Numbered from the stretch's first letter, positions 48,038 through 57,383 are shown. The stretch is DNA of 64,000 nt from Bisbaumannia pacifica (GCF_007989625.1 NZ_BJUK01000007.1:1-64000); one strand, 5' to 3'. Notes: generated from the sequence alone by a model not told the origin. Made by a program: numbers and translations.

Positions 48038-49093
48038 TCAGGTCGGTCGTTGGGGCAGGGTGCCATCCTCCGGGGGAGATGACTGGGCGGGAGCCGGCGG
48101 CGTCTCGGCGCTCTCCTTGACCTCTTCGTACCACAGGCTGTGGTGCTCCTTGGCCCAGCTTTCGTCCACGTAGCCGCTCTTCATGCCCTCGAAGGAGCCC
48201 TCGGTACCCAGGGTGCCGATATAGATATGCCCCAGGGCCACGGCGGTGAGCCCCAGGGCGCCCAGCGCATGGATCAGGTTGGCCCACTGCATGGTGTCGC
48301 GGCCCTGGCCGAAGTTGGGGAAGTCGAGGACGAAGCCGCTGAGGATCACCGCTACCCCGGCGGTGGCCAGCAGCCAGTACCAGACCTTCTCGCCGCCATT
48401 GGCGAATCCCGCCTCCACATGGCCCTTGCCGATCAGGCCGCCGCCCTTCTTGAACCAGGTCAGGTCCTCGCGGCTGGGCAAGTTATGACGCAGCAGCTTG
48501 AGCAGCAGCACCACCAGCAGGATGCCGAATAACGGCCCCAGGTAGTTGTGGGCCACTTTGGAGGCGCTGATCATGGCGCCCCAGATGGCGTCGCCGAACA
48601 GCGGCCGGAACACGAACTTGCCGTAGAGCAGGTTGAGCCCGGAGAGGGCCAGCAGGATAAAGAGGGTGGCCACGCTCCAGTGCAGGGCTCGGGTCAGTAC
48701 CGACCAGCGCAGTAGCAGCCGCCCGGTGCGCGGCTCGTCCAGGGTCTTGCGGCCCACCAGCAGGTAGAAGAGCGCGATCATCAGGGCCATGCCACCGATG
48801 GCGATCAGCCCGAAGGGGGAGACCCAGCGGTTGCGCCACTGACGCCAGCCCTCGCCGCTGGCGTTGACCAGGTTGTAGTTGGAGTCGGCGCGACTGTCGC
48901 GGAAGTTGGCGTCCACCTCGCCGCTACGGACCAGCCGCCAGGTATCGGGGGTCACCCCCACCACGGCGGTGGCGGTCTCCCGGTCCGCGGTCTCCTGGGC
49001 CAGCAGCGCGGGGGCCAGCAGCAGGCCGAACGCCAGCACCAGGGTGACGGCGAGCCACCCGCAGCGCCGGCCGGGATTGGCAGTGTGCATCAC
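48038..49093 (-). CDS. fdhC: Formate dehydrogenase cytochrome b subunit (gamma)
   Basis: 351 residues. An N-terminal signal/anchor segment (about 12-32) and a periplasmic stretch precede a membrane helix near 95-113 and the four-helix cytochrome b556 core (about 135-310) with histidines placed for heme b, for example TRALHWSVATLFILLALSG and KVAHNYLGPLFGILLV. Passes electrons from formate oxidation to the quinone pool. Last gene of the operon, nine bases after fdhB. Confidence 0.9.
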   Translation of the reverse strand: MMHTANPGRRCGWLAVTLVLAFGLLLAPALLAQETADRETATAVVGVTPDTWRLVRSGEVDANFRDSRADSNYNLVNASGEGWRQWRNRWVSPFGLIAIGGMALMIALFYLLVGRKTLDEPRTGRLLLRWSVLTRALHWSVATLFILLALSGLNLLYGKFVFRPLFGDAIWGAMISASKVAHNYLGPLFGILLVVLLLKLLRHNLPSREDLTWFKKGGGLIGKGHVEAGFANGGEKVWYWLLATAGVAVILSGFVLDFPNFGQGRDTMQWANLIHALGALGLTAVALGHIYIGTLGTEGSFEGMKSGYVDESWAKEHHSLWYEEVKESAETPPAPAQSSPPEDGTLPQRPT

Positions 49094-49101
49094 GCGCCTC
49101 C

Positions 49102-49716
49102 TTACCCTTGACGGGTGGCGTCATAGGCCAGGTCATCGACGCTGGCCCGGGGGTTGTCCGACCAGGCGCCGTCGGGATGCCCGCGCTGCACCACCCGCTG
49201 GCGGAAGATATCCGCCACCGTCTGGGCATCGCCGGCGAGTAGCGCCTTGGTGGAGCACATCTCGGCGCACAGCGGCAGTTTGCCTTCGGCGATGCGGTTG
49301 GCCCCGTACTTGGCGTACTCCTCCTCCGGGGAGTCGGCGGGGCCGCCCGCGCAGAAGGTGCACTTGTCCATCTTGCCGCGCTCGCCGAAGGCCCCCTGCT
49401 GGGGGAACTGGGGAGCGCCGAAGGGGCAGGCATAGAGGCAGTAGCCGCAGCCGATGCACAGGTCCTTGTCGTGGAGGACGATGCCGTCCTCGGTGCGGTA
49501 GAAGCAGTCGGTGGGACAGACCGCCATGCAGGGGGCATCGTCGCAGTGCATGCAAGCCACCGAGATGGAGACCTCCTCGGGAAGGCCGTCATCGAGTGTG
49601 ACCACCCGGCGTCGCTGGATGCCCCACTCGGTCTCGTTGGCGTTCTTGCAGGCGGTGACGCAGCCGTTGCACTCGATGCAGCGTTCCGCGTCGCACATGA
49701 ATTTCATCTGAGCCAT
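49102..49716 (-). CDS. fdhB: Formate dehydrogenase iron-sulfur subunit (beta)
   Basis: 204 residues with four ferredoxin-type motifs: CIECNGCVTAC, CMHCDDAPCMAVCP, CIGCGYCLYACP, and CTFCAGG with later C-x3-C in CAEMC, holding four [4Fe-4S] clusters that wire the catalytic subunit to cytochrome b. No membrane anchor helix at the C-terminus. Its first ~20 codons are duplicated upstream in the mini-ORF. Confidence 0.93.
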   Translation of the reverse strand: MAQMKFMCDAERCIECNGCVTACKNANETEWGIQRRRVVTLDDGLPEEVSISVACMHCDDAPCMAVCPTDCFYRTEDGIVLHDKDLCIGCGYCLYACPFGAPQFPQQGAFGERGKMDKCTFCAGGPADSPEEEYAKYGANRIAEGKLPLCAEMCSTKALLAGDAQTVADIFRQRVVQRGHPDGAWSDNPRASVDDLAYDATRQG

Positions 49717-49943
49717 GGGAATCTCCTGTCACGCAGGCCGTCAGTTGGCTTTCTCGATCCGACACAAGGTGCACTTGGTTTCTTGCATCTTGGTGTTCAC
49801 GCAGGCGGTGTCGTAGCCGTTGCACTCGATGCAGCGTTCCGCGTCGCATATGCATGTCATCTGAGCCATGGGAATCTCCTGCCATGCGGGCCGTCAGCTG
49901 GCTTTCTCAATCCGACACAAGGTGCACTTGGTTTCCTGCATCT
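49662..49943 (-). repeat. 153-bp-period duplication at fdhA/fdhB junction
   Basis: About 129 bp at 49662-49790 recur at 49815-49943 with a handful of differences. Each copy covers (in transcription order) the fdhA C-terminal codons, the stop, the ribosome site and the first fdhB codons. The event created a 42-codon hybrid frame between the two genes. Confidence 0.85.
49741..49869 (-). CDS. Cys-rich 42-aa hybrid mini-protein between fdhA and fdhB
   Basis: ATG 49869 with the same ribosome site as fdhB (GGAGATTCCC region). It begins like FdhB (MAQM, then CDAERCIECNG) and ends like FdhA (MQETKCTLCRIEKA). Seven cysteines at 6, 8, 13, 16, 23, 33 and 36 leave two CxxC pairs. It arose from the junction duplication; copies have diverged mostly at silent or conservative positions, so it may be translated. 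Function unknown; an Fe-S or zinc-binding micro-protein is conceivable. Confidence 0.5.
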   Translation of the reverse strand: MAQMTCICDAERCIECNGYDTACVNTKMQETKCTLCRIEKAN

Positions 49944-52752
49944 GGGTCACGGTGTCGTAGCCATAGGTGGTGGCGGTATTGGCCGCCTCGCCCAGCACAT
50001 AGGGCGCGCTGCCCTCCGGGTAGCGGTCGTGCAGGCTCTCGCCCTGGAAGATCCCCCCGAAGTGGAAGGGCATAAAGACCACCTCCCGAGCCACCCGCGG
50101 CGTCACCAGGGCCTGAACGCGTACCCGGCCGCCCTCGGCACCTTCCACCCAGACCATGTCGCCGTCGGCGACGCCCAGGTCATTGGCCAGCGCCGGGTTG
50201 ATCTCGACGAACATCTGCTGCTGCAGCTCGGCGAGCCAGGACATGGAGCGGGTCTCCTCGCCGCCGCCCTCGTACTCCACCAGGCGCCCCGAGGTGAGGA
50301 TGATCGGGTAGCGGTCGGAGTTGTCGTTGTCCTGGATGCTCTTGTAGAGGGTCGGCAGCCGGTAGTGGGAGGCCACGTCGTCCCAGGTGGGGTAGTCCGC
50401 CACCAGGTCGCGCCGGCTGGTGTAGAGGGGCTCGCGATGCCTGGGGATGGGGTCCGGGAAGGTCCAGACGTTGCAGCGTGCCTTGGCGTTGCCGAAGGGC
50501 GCGCACTCGTGGGCGATGGCCACTCGCTGGATGCCACCGGAGAGGTCGGTCTTCCAGTTCTTGCCCGCGGCCTCGGCGCGCTCCTCGGCGGTCAGCTCGT
50601 TCCACCAGCCGAGGTCCCTGAGCATCTGATCGGTGAACTCCGGGTAGCCGTCGTTGAGGTCCGAGTCGCGGCTGAAGACCCCGTCGGCGAGGATATTCTC
50701 GCCGTTGTGCTCGATACCGAAGCGGGCGCGGAAGGTCAGCCCGCCCTCGGAGACCGGCTTGCTGGTGTCGTAGAGGATCGGCGTGCCGGGATGATTCATC
50801 TCGGCGGTGCCCCAGCAGGGCCAGGGCAGGCCGTAGTAATCGCCGTCGGCGGGGCCGCCCTCGGCGCGCAGCGTCCGGAAGCTGAAGGTGTGCCAGTTCT
50901 GTTGATGGGCCTTGAGGCGCTCGGGGCTCTGCCCGGTATAGCCCACGGTCCACATGCCGCGGTTGAACTCCCGAGTAATGTCCTCGATCACCGGCTCGCT
51001 GCCCTCCACGCGGATATGCTTGAAGAGCTCCTCGGCGAAGCCCAGCTTGCGGGCCAGCAGGTACATGATCTCGTGATCCGGTTTGGACTCGAAGAGCGGT
51101 TCGATCACCCGGTCCCGCCACTGGATGGAGCGGTTGGTGGCGGTGACGCTGCCGGTGGTCTCGAATTGGGTGGCCGCCGGCAGCAGGTAGACCCCGTCGC
51201 TGCGCCCATGCATCACGCCAGCCACCGTGGGGTAGGGGTCGACGATCACCATCATCTCCAGCTGCTGCATGGCGCGCTGCATTTCCGGGCCGCGGGTCTG
51301 GGAGTTGACCGCATGGCCCCAGTAGAACATCGCCTTGAGCCGGGTTCGCTGGGAGATCGCCTCCTCCTCCTCGAGGACCCCGTCGATCCAGCGCGACACC
51401 GTGATGCCGTTGCTGTACATGGGCTGGCCGTCGGTGTACTCGGCCTGGTCGAAGCGGCTCTTCAGCCACTCCAGATCGAGATCCCAGACCCGCGCCCAGT
51501 GGGCCCAGGCGCCCTCGGCGAGGCCGTAGTAGCCGGGCAGGGAGTGGGACATCAACCCCAGGTCGGTGGCCCCCTGGACGTTGTCGTGGCCGCGGAAGAT
51601 ATTGGCGCCACCGCCGGAGACGCCGATATTGCCCAGCGCCAGTTCGAGGATGCAGTAGGCGCGGGTGTTGTTGTTGCCGGTGGTGTGCTGGGTGCCGCCC
51701 ATGCACCAGACCACGCAGCCGGGGCGGTTCTCCGCCAGGCGCTGGGCGGTATCGCGCATCTGTGCCTCGGGGACGCCGGTGATACGCTCCACCTCGGCGG
51801 GCGGGAAGTTGGCCACCTCGGCGCGCACCTCATCCATGGCATAGACCCGCTGGCGGATATACTCGCGATCCTCCCAGCCGTTCTCGAAGATGTGCCACAG
51901 CAGGCCCCAGATAAAGGCCACGTCGGAGCCCGGGCGGAGGCGCACGTAGTGATCTGCCTTGGCGGCGGTGCGGGTGAAACGCGGGTCGACGACGATGATC
52001 TGCGCCTGGCTGCGCTCCTTGGCCAGCAGGATGTGCTGCATGGCCACCGGGTGCGCCTCACTGGGATTGGAGCCGATAAACAGGATGGAGCGACTGTTCT
52101 GGATATCGTTGAGCGAGTTGGTCATCGCCCCGTAGCCCCAGGTGTTGGCCACCCCGGCCACGGTGGTGGAGTGGCAGATGCGCGCCTGGTGGTCGGTGTT
52201 GTTGGTGCCGGCCAGGGCGGCGAACTTGCGCATCAGGTAGGCCTGTTCGTTGCTGAACTTGGCCGAGCCCAGCCAGTAGATGCTGTCGGGGCCATGCTCC
52301 TCGGTCAGTGCCAGGACCCGGTCGCCGATCTCGTCGATGGCCTCCTCCCAGGAGAGGCGCTGCCACTCGCCACCTACCAGCTTCATGGGGTACTTGAGGC
52401 GCCGACTGGAGTGGCCGTGCTGGCGCAGGGAGGCACCCTTGGCGCAGTGGGCGCCACGATTGATGGGGTGGTCGAAGGCCGGCTCCTGGCCGGTCCAGAC
52501 CCCTTCCTGGACCTCGGCATAGACGCCGCAGCCTACCGAGCAGTGGGAGCAGATGGTGCGGCGGGTCTCGACGGGCGCATCCGAATAGGGCGTGCGCTCG
52601 GCGGCATCGACGCGGCGCATCATCGGCGCCCCCATCAGGCCGGCGGCGGCTAGGCCGCCGGTGGTCGCGCCGCTGCGCTTGAGGAACTGGCGACGGGAGA
52701 TGCCGAGGCCGGCGCCGGCCTTGGGGGTCGCATGCTTGGGCGTCAAACGCAT
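49894..52752 (-). CDS. fdhA: Formate dehydrogenase catalytic subunit (alpha)
   Basis: 952 residues. A twin-arginine signal (SRRQFLKRSG, Arg20-Arg21) directs folded export. A [4Fe-4S] cluster is bound by Cys68, Cys71, Cys75 and Cys103. The catalytic position equivalent to selenocysteine of FdnG is Cys193 in ARICHSTTVAG, so no UGA recoding is needed. Further bis-MGD-binding blocks include GSNPSEAHPVAMQHI, CMGGTQHTTGNNNTR and the C-terminal molybdopterin dinucleotide domain. The end CTLCRIEKA is unusual in carrying an extra CxxC. Oxidises formate in the periplasm. Confidence 0.95.
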   Translation of the reverse strand: MRLTPKHATPKAGAGLGISRRQFLKRSGATTGGLAAAGLMGAPMMRRVDAAERTPYSDAPVETRRTICSHCSVGCGVYAEVQEGVWTGQEPAFDHPINRGAHCAKGASLRQHGHSSRRLKYPMKLVGGEWQRLSWEEAIDEIGDRVLALTEEHGPDSIYWLGSAKFSNEQAYLMRKFAALAGTNNTDHQARICHSTTVAGVANTWGYGAMTNSLNDIQNSRSILFIGSNPSEAHPVAMQHILLAKERSQAQIIVVDPRFTRTAAKADHYVRLRPGSDVAFIWGLLWHIFENGWEDREYIRQRVYAMDEVRAEVANFPPAEVERITGVPEAQMRDTAQRLAENRPGCVVWCMGGTQHTTGNNNTRAYCILELALGNIGVSGGGANIFRGHDNVQGATDLGLMSHSLPGYYGLAEGAWAHWARVWDLDLEWLKSRFDQAEYTDGQPMYSNGITVSRWIDGVLEEEEAISQRTRLKAMFYWGHAVNSQTRGPEMQRAMQQLEMMVIVDPYPTVAGVMHGRSDGVYLLPAATQFETTGSVTATNRSIQWRDRVIEPLFESKPDHEIMYLLARKLGFAEELFKHIRVEGSEPVIEDITREFNRGMWTVGYTGQSPERLKAHQQNWHTFSFRTLRAEGGPADGDYYGLPWPCWGTAEMNHPGTPILYDTSKPVSEGGLTFRARFGIEHNGENILADGVFSRDSDLNDGYPEFTDQMLRDLGWWNELTAEERAEAAGKNWKTDLSGGIQRVAIAHECAPFGNAKARCNVWTFPDPIPRHREPLYTSRRDLVADYPTWDDVASHYRLPTLYKSIQDNDNSDRYPIILTSGRLVEYEGGGEETRSMSWLAELQQQMFVEINPALANDLGVADGDMVWVEGAEGGRVRVQALVTPRVAREVVFMPFHFGGIFQGESLHDRYPEGSAPYVLGEAANTATTYGYDTVTQMQETKCTLCRIEKAS

Positions 52753-52765
52753 GGTGGTTTCCTCC

Positions 52766-52981
52766 TCAGTCCCGCAGGGTGGCGTAGTAGGCGCGGATAT
52801 GCTCGCTCTCGTGATAGCGGCGCGGTGCCTCGGCGGTGTGCGGCGAGGCGCTCTCGGCCTGGACCAGGGACACCTGGCCGAGGCCGGCGACCGCCGAGGC
52901 CGCGGCGGTGCCGGCGCCGAGGGTCTTGAGGAAGTGCCGGCGCCGGGGGTTTACGGGGGTGTCGGATCGCTGTTGAGTCAT
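52766..52981 (-). CDS. TAT-signal accessory protein of the formate dehydrogenase operon
   Basis: 71 residues. The twin-arginine leader PRRRHFLKTLGAGTA is followed by a short mature part ending HESEHIRAYYATLRD, the hallmark of a small protein found in fdh operons (TIGR02811-like). Its role in assembly is unknown. The start overlaps the stop of the TorD-like chaperone gene. Confidence 0.85.
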   Translation of the reverse strand: MTQQRSDTPVNPRRRHFLKTLGAGTAAASAVAGLGQVSLVQAESASPHTAEAPRRYHESEHIRAYYATLRD

Positions 52982-53640
52982 GACTTGGCCTCACTCTGGT
53001 GGTGGGATGACCGGGGGGCGCTGAACCCGCGCAGGGGCTGAAGTCGGGACGCTTGCTCGAGGCGCGCCTGCTCATGGGCCATAAAGGCCAGGCCCAGCTC
53101 GGCGAGCCGGGCATAGAAGGGCGTGTCGACCCGGGCCAGGTCCGCCAGGCAGTCGCTGGCCCAGGGCGCCAGGTGGCGCTCGAAGAAGGTCGCCGCCGCC
53201 TCGGGGTGTGACTCGACAAGCATCGCCATGCACTCGAAGAGCGCCGCCAGGTGGTCCTCCGGGTCGGCGTTATCGGCATGCCGGGCGATGCCCAGTCGCT
53301 TGAGGTCGCGACGCAGGTCGACCAGCGCCGCGTCCATCAGCTCGCCCTGGCGATACCAGGAGGCGTAGGGCACCACCTCGCCCTGGATTACGCCGATCAG
53401 GTGGCGAAAGTGGGCCCGCTCCAGGGCCGTCGGCTGGGCCTGTCGGGCCGCCGCGGCAAGGCCGTCCCAGGCCCGTCCCAGGGGGCCGCCATCCTCCGCC
53501 TGCAGTGCGCCCAGCCAGTCGAGCAACTCACCGCTCGGGGCCTGGCGCAGCAGCTCGGCCAGCAGGCGATAGATCTCGGCGTGGAGGGTCGATTCCTCGT
53601 CGGCAGGGCCTGCGGTCGTGGTCTCTGTCATGGCGTCCAT
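52978..53640 (-). CDS. TorD/DmsD-family chaperone
   Basis: 220 residues, all helical. Family features: EIYRLLAELLRQAP, HFRHLIGVIQGEVVPYASWY, and HLAALFECMAMLVES. Such chaperones bind the TAT leader and hold molybdoenzymes until cofactor is inserted; here the client is FdhA. Two starts are possible (53640 and 53631); 53640 has AAGG nine bases upstream. Confidence 0.82.
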   Translation of the reverse strand: MDAMTETTTAGPADEESTLHAEIYRLLAELLRQAPSGELLDWLGALQAEDGGPLGRAWDGLAAAARQAQPTALERAHFRHLIGVIQGEVVPYASWYRQGELMDAALVDLRRDLKRLGIARHADNADPEDHLAALFECMAMLVESHPEAAATFFERHLAPWASDCLADLARVDTPFYARLAELGLAFMAHEQARLEQASRLQPLRGFSAPRSSHHQSEAKS

Positions 53641-53644
53641 GGCG

Positions 53645-55336
53645 TCATACCTTGAGTTGCGCTTCGGGGTCCCGGGCCAGCGAGCGCCAGACGTCGCGGA
53701 CGCGACAGTCCTCGCACATCTCCAGGCGTTGGGCGGCCTCGCCGGAAAAATAGGGGTGGGCGGCGAGCTTGGCCTTGATGGCCTCGATGGTGGCGGCGCT
53801 GGCGAAGGCCTTGCCGCAGCCGATGCAGTGGAAGGGGGCGGCCTCGTGAAGGGGGCGCCGCTCGCTGCGCTCGGGGCCGGCCAGGAAACCGGGCTCCAGG
53901 GCAATGGCCTGCTCGGGACAAGTCGCCTCGCACAGGCCGCACTGCACGCAGTCCGCCTCGCGCAGGCTCAGGGCCGGTTGCTCCTGGCCGGCGGCCAGGG
54001 CCGGGGTGGGGCAGGTGGAGACGCAGGCCAGGCAGAGCGTGCAACGCTGGCTATCCACCCGGATGCCGCCATAGGCGGCGCCCCGGGGCAGTGCATGGCG
54101 GCCGCCATCACCGCCGCCCTGAGCGGCCAGATGATCGAGTACCCGGTTAAGGCGCTCGCGCTTGCTCGGTGCCTCGGGCGCTTTCGTCAGGGGCGTCAGG
54201 GCCGGGAGACGCGGCGGGGCATCCCGGGTCGCGGGGTCGGCGTCGATGGCTCGGATTCGCTCCGGGGACAGTCCCAGGGCCTCGAGCAGGCCATGAGCCA
54301 AGGCGAGTTCGTCGTCCAGGAAGCTGCGCAGGCGCTCGGGCATCTCGGCCAGGTACTGAATGCGCACCTCCGCCGCCCCGAAGGCCAGGGCCGCCAGCCA
54401 CTGATCATGGCCGGCGCTGCCCAGCTCCTCCAGGGGCAGGTCGATCAGCTGGCCGGCCACCCGGGCCTCGTCGGCGAGCTCGGCCGCGGCGGCGAAGCGT
54501 ACCACCGGGTCGCGGCCTCCCGCTTGGCGGTAGTGCTCGAGCCAGGCGGCGAGGGTGTGCTGTAGTTGCCGATCCTCCGGCAGGCGATAGCGAATGGCGC
54601 CGGTGGGGCAGGCACTGCTGCAGCTGCCCACGCCATGGCAGCGGAAGGGATCGATCTCGACCCGGGCGGCGATGCGTCCCGGGTGGCTGGCGATGGCATC
54701 GGCGGGACAGACCTCGAGGCAGCGGCTGCAGCCACGCTTGCCCTGGGCGTCATGGGCGCAGAGATCGGCATCGATCTCGAAGTAGCGGGGCTTGTCGAAC
54801 TCCCCGACCAGGGCGGCCCAGTCGGCCAGGGCCGAGGCTTCGAGGGGCGCGCCACGACTGGCCAGGTAGCCCGGTGGCGGCAGTTCCAGGTCGAGCCGCG
54901 GTTGGTGGCCCAGGTCGAGAATCAGGTCGAAGTGATCGCGCCCGGCCAGGGCGCGGGCCAGGTCGAGCCACTCGCCGTCCCGGGCCAGGCCGACGCGGAA
55001 GTGGCCCAGGTAGCCCTCGAGGGTCAGGGCCTCGGCCTCGCCGCGGTTCAGGGCATGGCTGGGAAGGGCCCGGGTCCGGCGGAGCAGCTCATCGGCCTCG
55101 TCGTCGTCGATGGCCGAGGCGGCCTCGCTCAACAGCAGGGTCACGGACGCCAGCCCGTGATCTTCCAGTGTCACGGCGGCGCGGCGTACCTCGACCTCGC
55201 TGCCGATCAGCAGGGCATGGCCTTCGCTGGCATAGCTAACGCTGCTGGGCGCGAGGTTGCGGGGCCAGGAGACGCGGCGATAGGCGCTCTCCCGGGCCAG
55301 ACGGTTACGGTCGTCGGCCGCTAGCGGTTGAGTCAT
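53645..55336 (-). CDS. Multi-cluster 4Fe-4S ferredoxin-like accessory protein
   Basis: 563 residues. After an N-terminal non-ferredoxin region (1-185) come CSRCLEVCPADAI, CHGVGSCSSACPTGAI, then a ~200-residue spacer and CTLCLACVSTCPTPAL, CVQCGLCEATCPEQAI, and a C-terminal CIGCG with CEDC, which may bind a metal. Proteins of this kind sit between DUF3306 and TorD genes in fdh operons and probably act in enzyme maturation or electron transfer. Soluble, cytoplasmic. Confidence 0.85.
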   Translation of the reverse strand: MTQPLAADDRNRLARESAYRRVSWPRNLAPSSVSYASEGHALLIGSEVEVRRAAVTLEDHGLASVTLLLSEAASAIDDDEADELLRRTRALPSHALNRGEAEALTLEGYLGHFRVGLARDGEWLDLARALAGRDHFDLILDLGHQPRLDLELPPPGYLASRGAPLEASALADWAALVGEFDKPRYFEIDADLCAHDAQGKRGCSRCLEVCPADAIASHPGRIAARVEIDPFRCHGVGSCSSACPTGAIRYRLPEDRQLQHTLAAWLEHYRQAGGRDPVVRFAAAAELADEARVAGQLIDLPLEELGSAGHDQWLAALAFGAAEVRIQYLAEMPERLRSFLDDELALAHGLLEALGLSPERIRAIDADPATRDAPPRLPALTPLTKAPEAPSKRERLNRVLDHLAAQGGGDGGRHALPRGAAYGGIRVDSQRCTLCLACVSTCPTPALAAGQEQPALSLREADCVQCGLCEATCPEQAIALEPGFLAGPERSERRPLHEAAPFHCIGCGKAFASAATIEAIKAKLAAHPYFSGEAAQRLEMCEDCRVRDVWRSLARDPEAQLKV

Positions 55337-55491
55337 GGTCTCTCACGAATTCTATTCACGGTCTGTAGTCATGGCCCTGTTCACGGTCCTGGCTTGTGAC
55401 GTTGCCGGGAGCATCGCGGCCGGGCCTGCCTCTTGGGCGTATTTTTTATCGCTAATCAATGAGTGTGGTCGGTTCTGGGTATCTCGCCAGA

Positions 55492-56025
55492 TCATCCTTG
55501 GTCTAATGTCTGCGGGGGTTCGGGGCGTGTCTTGTCATCGCCGGCCTCCCGGGACGCGGCGGAGGCCAGGTCGCCAGGCACCGGATCGCCGTCGGCCTCG
55601 GTGGATAGGTCGTCTTGGGCCGTCTCTTTTTGCGCCGGATCTTCCTGGGCTGTCTCTTCCGTAGGGCGGGTCCAGCGCCTGAGGCGCTCGGCCAGCTCGC
55701 CGGCCAGCGGTTGAAGGCGTCGATAGTCGTCGTCGTAGTCATCCAGGCCGTCGCGCACGCCATACTGCTCGCCGGCGAAGAGACGCCGCAGGGCGCGTCG
55801 GCGCAGGGCCTCGCCGACGCCGCTGGCCATAAAGGCGGAGATTTCGCTGCCCGGCGCCAGGTCGTCCGGATCGGGCAGCGGGGTGGCCTCGCCGCTATGC
55901 GGGGCGACCTCGGCGATATCGCCGGGCTCCTCGGCGGGTGGCGCGGCCTCGGGCTTCTCGGCCTGGGCCGCCTCACGCTTGCGCTCGGACCAGCGGGCCA
56001 GGCGATTCATGGCCGTCTCTCTCAT
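55492..56025 (-). CDS. DUF3306 family protein
   Basis: 177 residues. LARWSERKREAAQ near the N-terminus, a Pro/Glu-rich linker, then the conserved core SEISAFMASGVGEALRRRALRRLF and DYDDDYRRL, with an acidic disordered tail. Typical companion of DUF3305 in fdh operons; function unknown. The start overlaps the DUF3305 stop (ATGA); an in-frame ATG at 56010 is possible. A 155-base gap to the next gene holds nothing recognisable. Confidence 0.85.
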   Translation of the reverse strand: MRETAMNRLARWSERKREAAQAEKPEAAPPAEEPGDIAEVAPHSGEATPLPDPDDLAPGSEISAFMASGVGEALRRRALRRLFAGEQYGVRDGLDDYDDDYRRLQPLAGELAERLRRWTRPTEETAQEDPAQKETAQDDLSTEADGDPVPGDLASAASREAGDDKTRPEPPQTLDQG

Positions 56026-56453
56026 GGCTGCAGCTCCCGGGCGCGGCCGGCGCCCTGGCGTTTTTTCTTGCGGCCCTCCGGGGGCGCCTCGCCGTAACGG
56101 GCCAGGTAGGCCTCGATCCAGGCCTGGATGGCCAGCGGCATGGCCACCTCCAGGACCCGCTGTTCACCGTCCATCCAGGCCGCCGCCACCTCCTGGCTGG
56201 CGGTGATGGCACTGGGACGGGGCTCGGGGGCATCGCTGTCACCGGCGCGCAGGAAGAGTCGCGGGGTGGAGGAATCGAGATTGAAGCGATAGGCGGCGCG
56301 CTCGGTCATCAGCAGTTGCAGCCCCAGGCACCAGGGGCCGGCGTCACCGGGTGTCAGGTCGGTGACTCGCCAGCGCCGCTGAGTAAAGCCCTTGATGGTG
56401 ACGGGCACGCTCGACAGGTCGAAACTCAGGGAGCAGGATGTCGTGGCAGGCAT
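56022..56453 (-). CDS. DUF3305 family protein
   Basis: 143 residues. Core: VPVTIKGFTQRRWRVTDL, then YRFNLDSSTPRLFLRAG, SAITASQEVAAAWMDGEQRV, and a basic C-terminal tail GRKKKRQGAGRAREL. First gene of the leftward fdh operon; function unknown. The longer upstream frame would cross the divergent promoter region and is rejected. Confidence 0.85.
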   Translation of the reverse strand: MPATTSCSLSFDLSSVPVTIKGFTQRRWRVTDLTPGDAGPWCLGLQLLMTERAAYRFNLDSSTPRLFLRAGDSDAPEPRPSAITASQEVAAAWMDGEQRVLEVAMPLAIQAWIEAYLARYGEAPPEGRKKKRQGAGRARELQP

Positions 56454-56546
56454 GGGGCGCTCGTGTCGGCTTGACTCCCCTGCAGTAAAGACACTCCTGG
56501 CCGAGACCGCCATGATGTCGATCAACGATTGATTAAGGAGTTGCGA

Positions 56547-57383
56547 ATGCTTGCCTTGCCGCGAACCCATGCCCGGCTGCCGGCCACCCTGGAGATCACC
56601 ATCGTCGACGAGTATGGCGAGGCTCGGTGCCAGGCGATCGCCGCCGAGCGAGCCCTGACGGTCTACCTCAACAAGCGGGAGATCGTCACCCTGATGACCC
56701 TGGGCGCCGACCCGGAGGCCCTGGTGGTGGGCTACCTGCGCAATCAGGGGCTGGTCGCGGCCCGGGAAGACCTGTGTCAGGTGGCGGTGGACTGGGAGGT
56801 GGAGTCCGCCGCCGTGGTCACGCGTCACCCCCCCGAGGACCTGGAGGCACGGCTGGCCACGCGCACCGTGACCACCGGCTGCGGGCAGGGCACCGTCTTC
56901 GGCCGGCTGCTGGAGAGCATCCCGCCGACGCCGCCGGCGACGCGGTTACGGCAGTCGGTGCTCTATCGGCTGCTGGATAACCTGGGGGCCTATAACGCGA
57001 CCTACCGCAGTGCCGGGGCCGTGCATGGCTGCGCCCTGTGCCGCCAGGAAACGGTGCTCGATTTCGTCGAGGACGTGGGACGCCACAATGCGGTGGATAC
57101 CCTGGCCGGGCGCCAATGGCTGGAGGAGGCGGAGTCGACGGCGGCGGACATCTTCTATACCACCGGGCGCCTGACCTCGGAGATGGTGCTCAAGGTGGCC
57201 CAGATGGGCATCGGCGTACTGGTCTCGCGCTCCGGGGTAACCCAGAAGGGCGTGGAGCTGGCCAGTCGCTTCGGGGTGTTGCTGATCGCCCGGGCCAAGG
57301 GCAAGCACTTCCAGGCCATTCATGGCGAATCGCGGCTGGTGTTGGATGCGGTGCCGCCGCGGCGCCCCGGGGATCGCTGCTGA
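56547..57383 (+). CDS. fdhD: FdhD, formate dehydrogenase sulfurtransferase
   Basis: 278 residues. FdhD carries sulfur from IscS to the molybdenum cofactor before insertion. Visible: VYLNKREIVTLMTLGADPEALVVG, the TTGCGQG segment, the catalytic CALC pair in HGCALCRQE, EDVGRHNAVDTLAG and SRSGVTQKGVELASRFG. ATG at 56547 follows AAGGAG; the in-frame TTG at 56529 does not. Divergent from the fdh operon, with a 93-base shared promoter gap. Confidence 0.95.
   Translation: MLALPRTHARLPATLEITIVDEYGEARCQAIAAERALTVYLNKREIVTLMTLGADPEALVVGYLRNQGLVAAREDLCQVAVDWEVESAAVVTRHPPEDLEARLATRTVTTGCGQGTVFGRLLESIPPTPPATRLRQSVLYRLLDNLGAYNATYRSAGAVHGCALCRQETVLDFVEDVGRHNAVDTLAGRQWLEEAESTAADIFYTTGRLTSEMVLKVAQMGIGVLVSRSGVTQKGVELASRFGVLLIARAKGKHFQAIHGESRLVLDAVPPRRPGDRC

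Noticed and set aside
49471-52653. 1,060-codon open frame on the + strand opposite fdhA
   Set aside because: Mirror frame of a GC-rich gene: composition is Gly/Ala/Val/Leu/His-rich with no domain, no ribosome site, and fdhA on the other strand is unmistakable.
49894-52752. Selenocysteine-containing formate dehydrogenase
   Set aside because: The catalytic position is a cysteine codon (Cys193) and there is no in-frame TGA.
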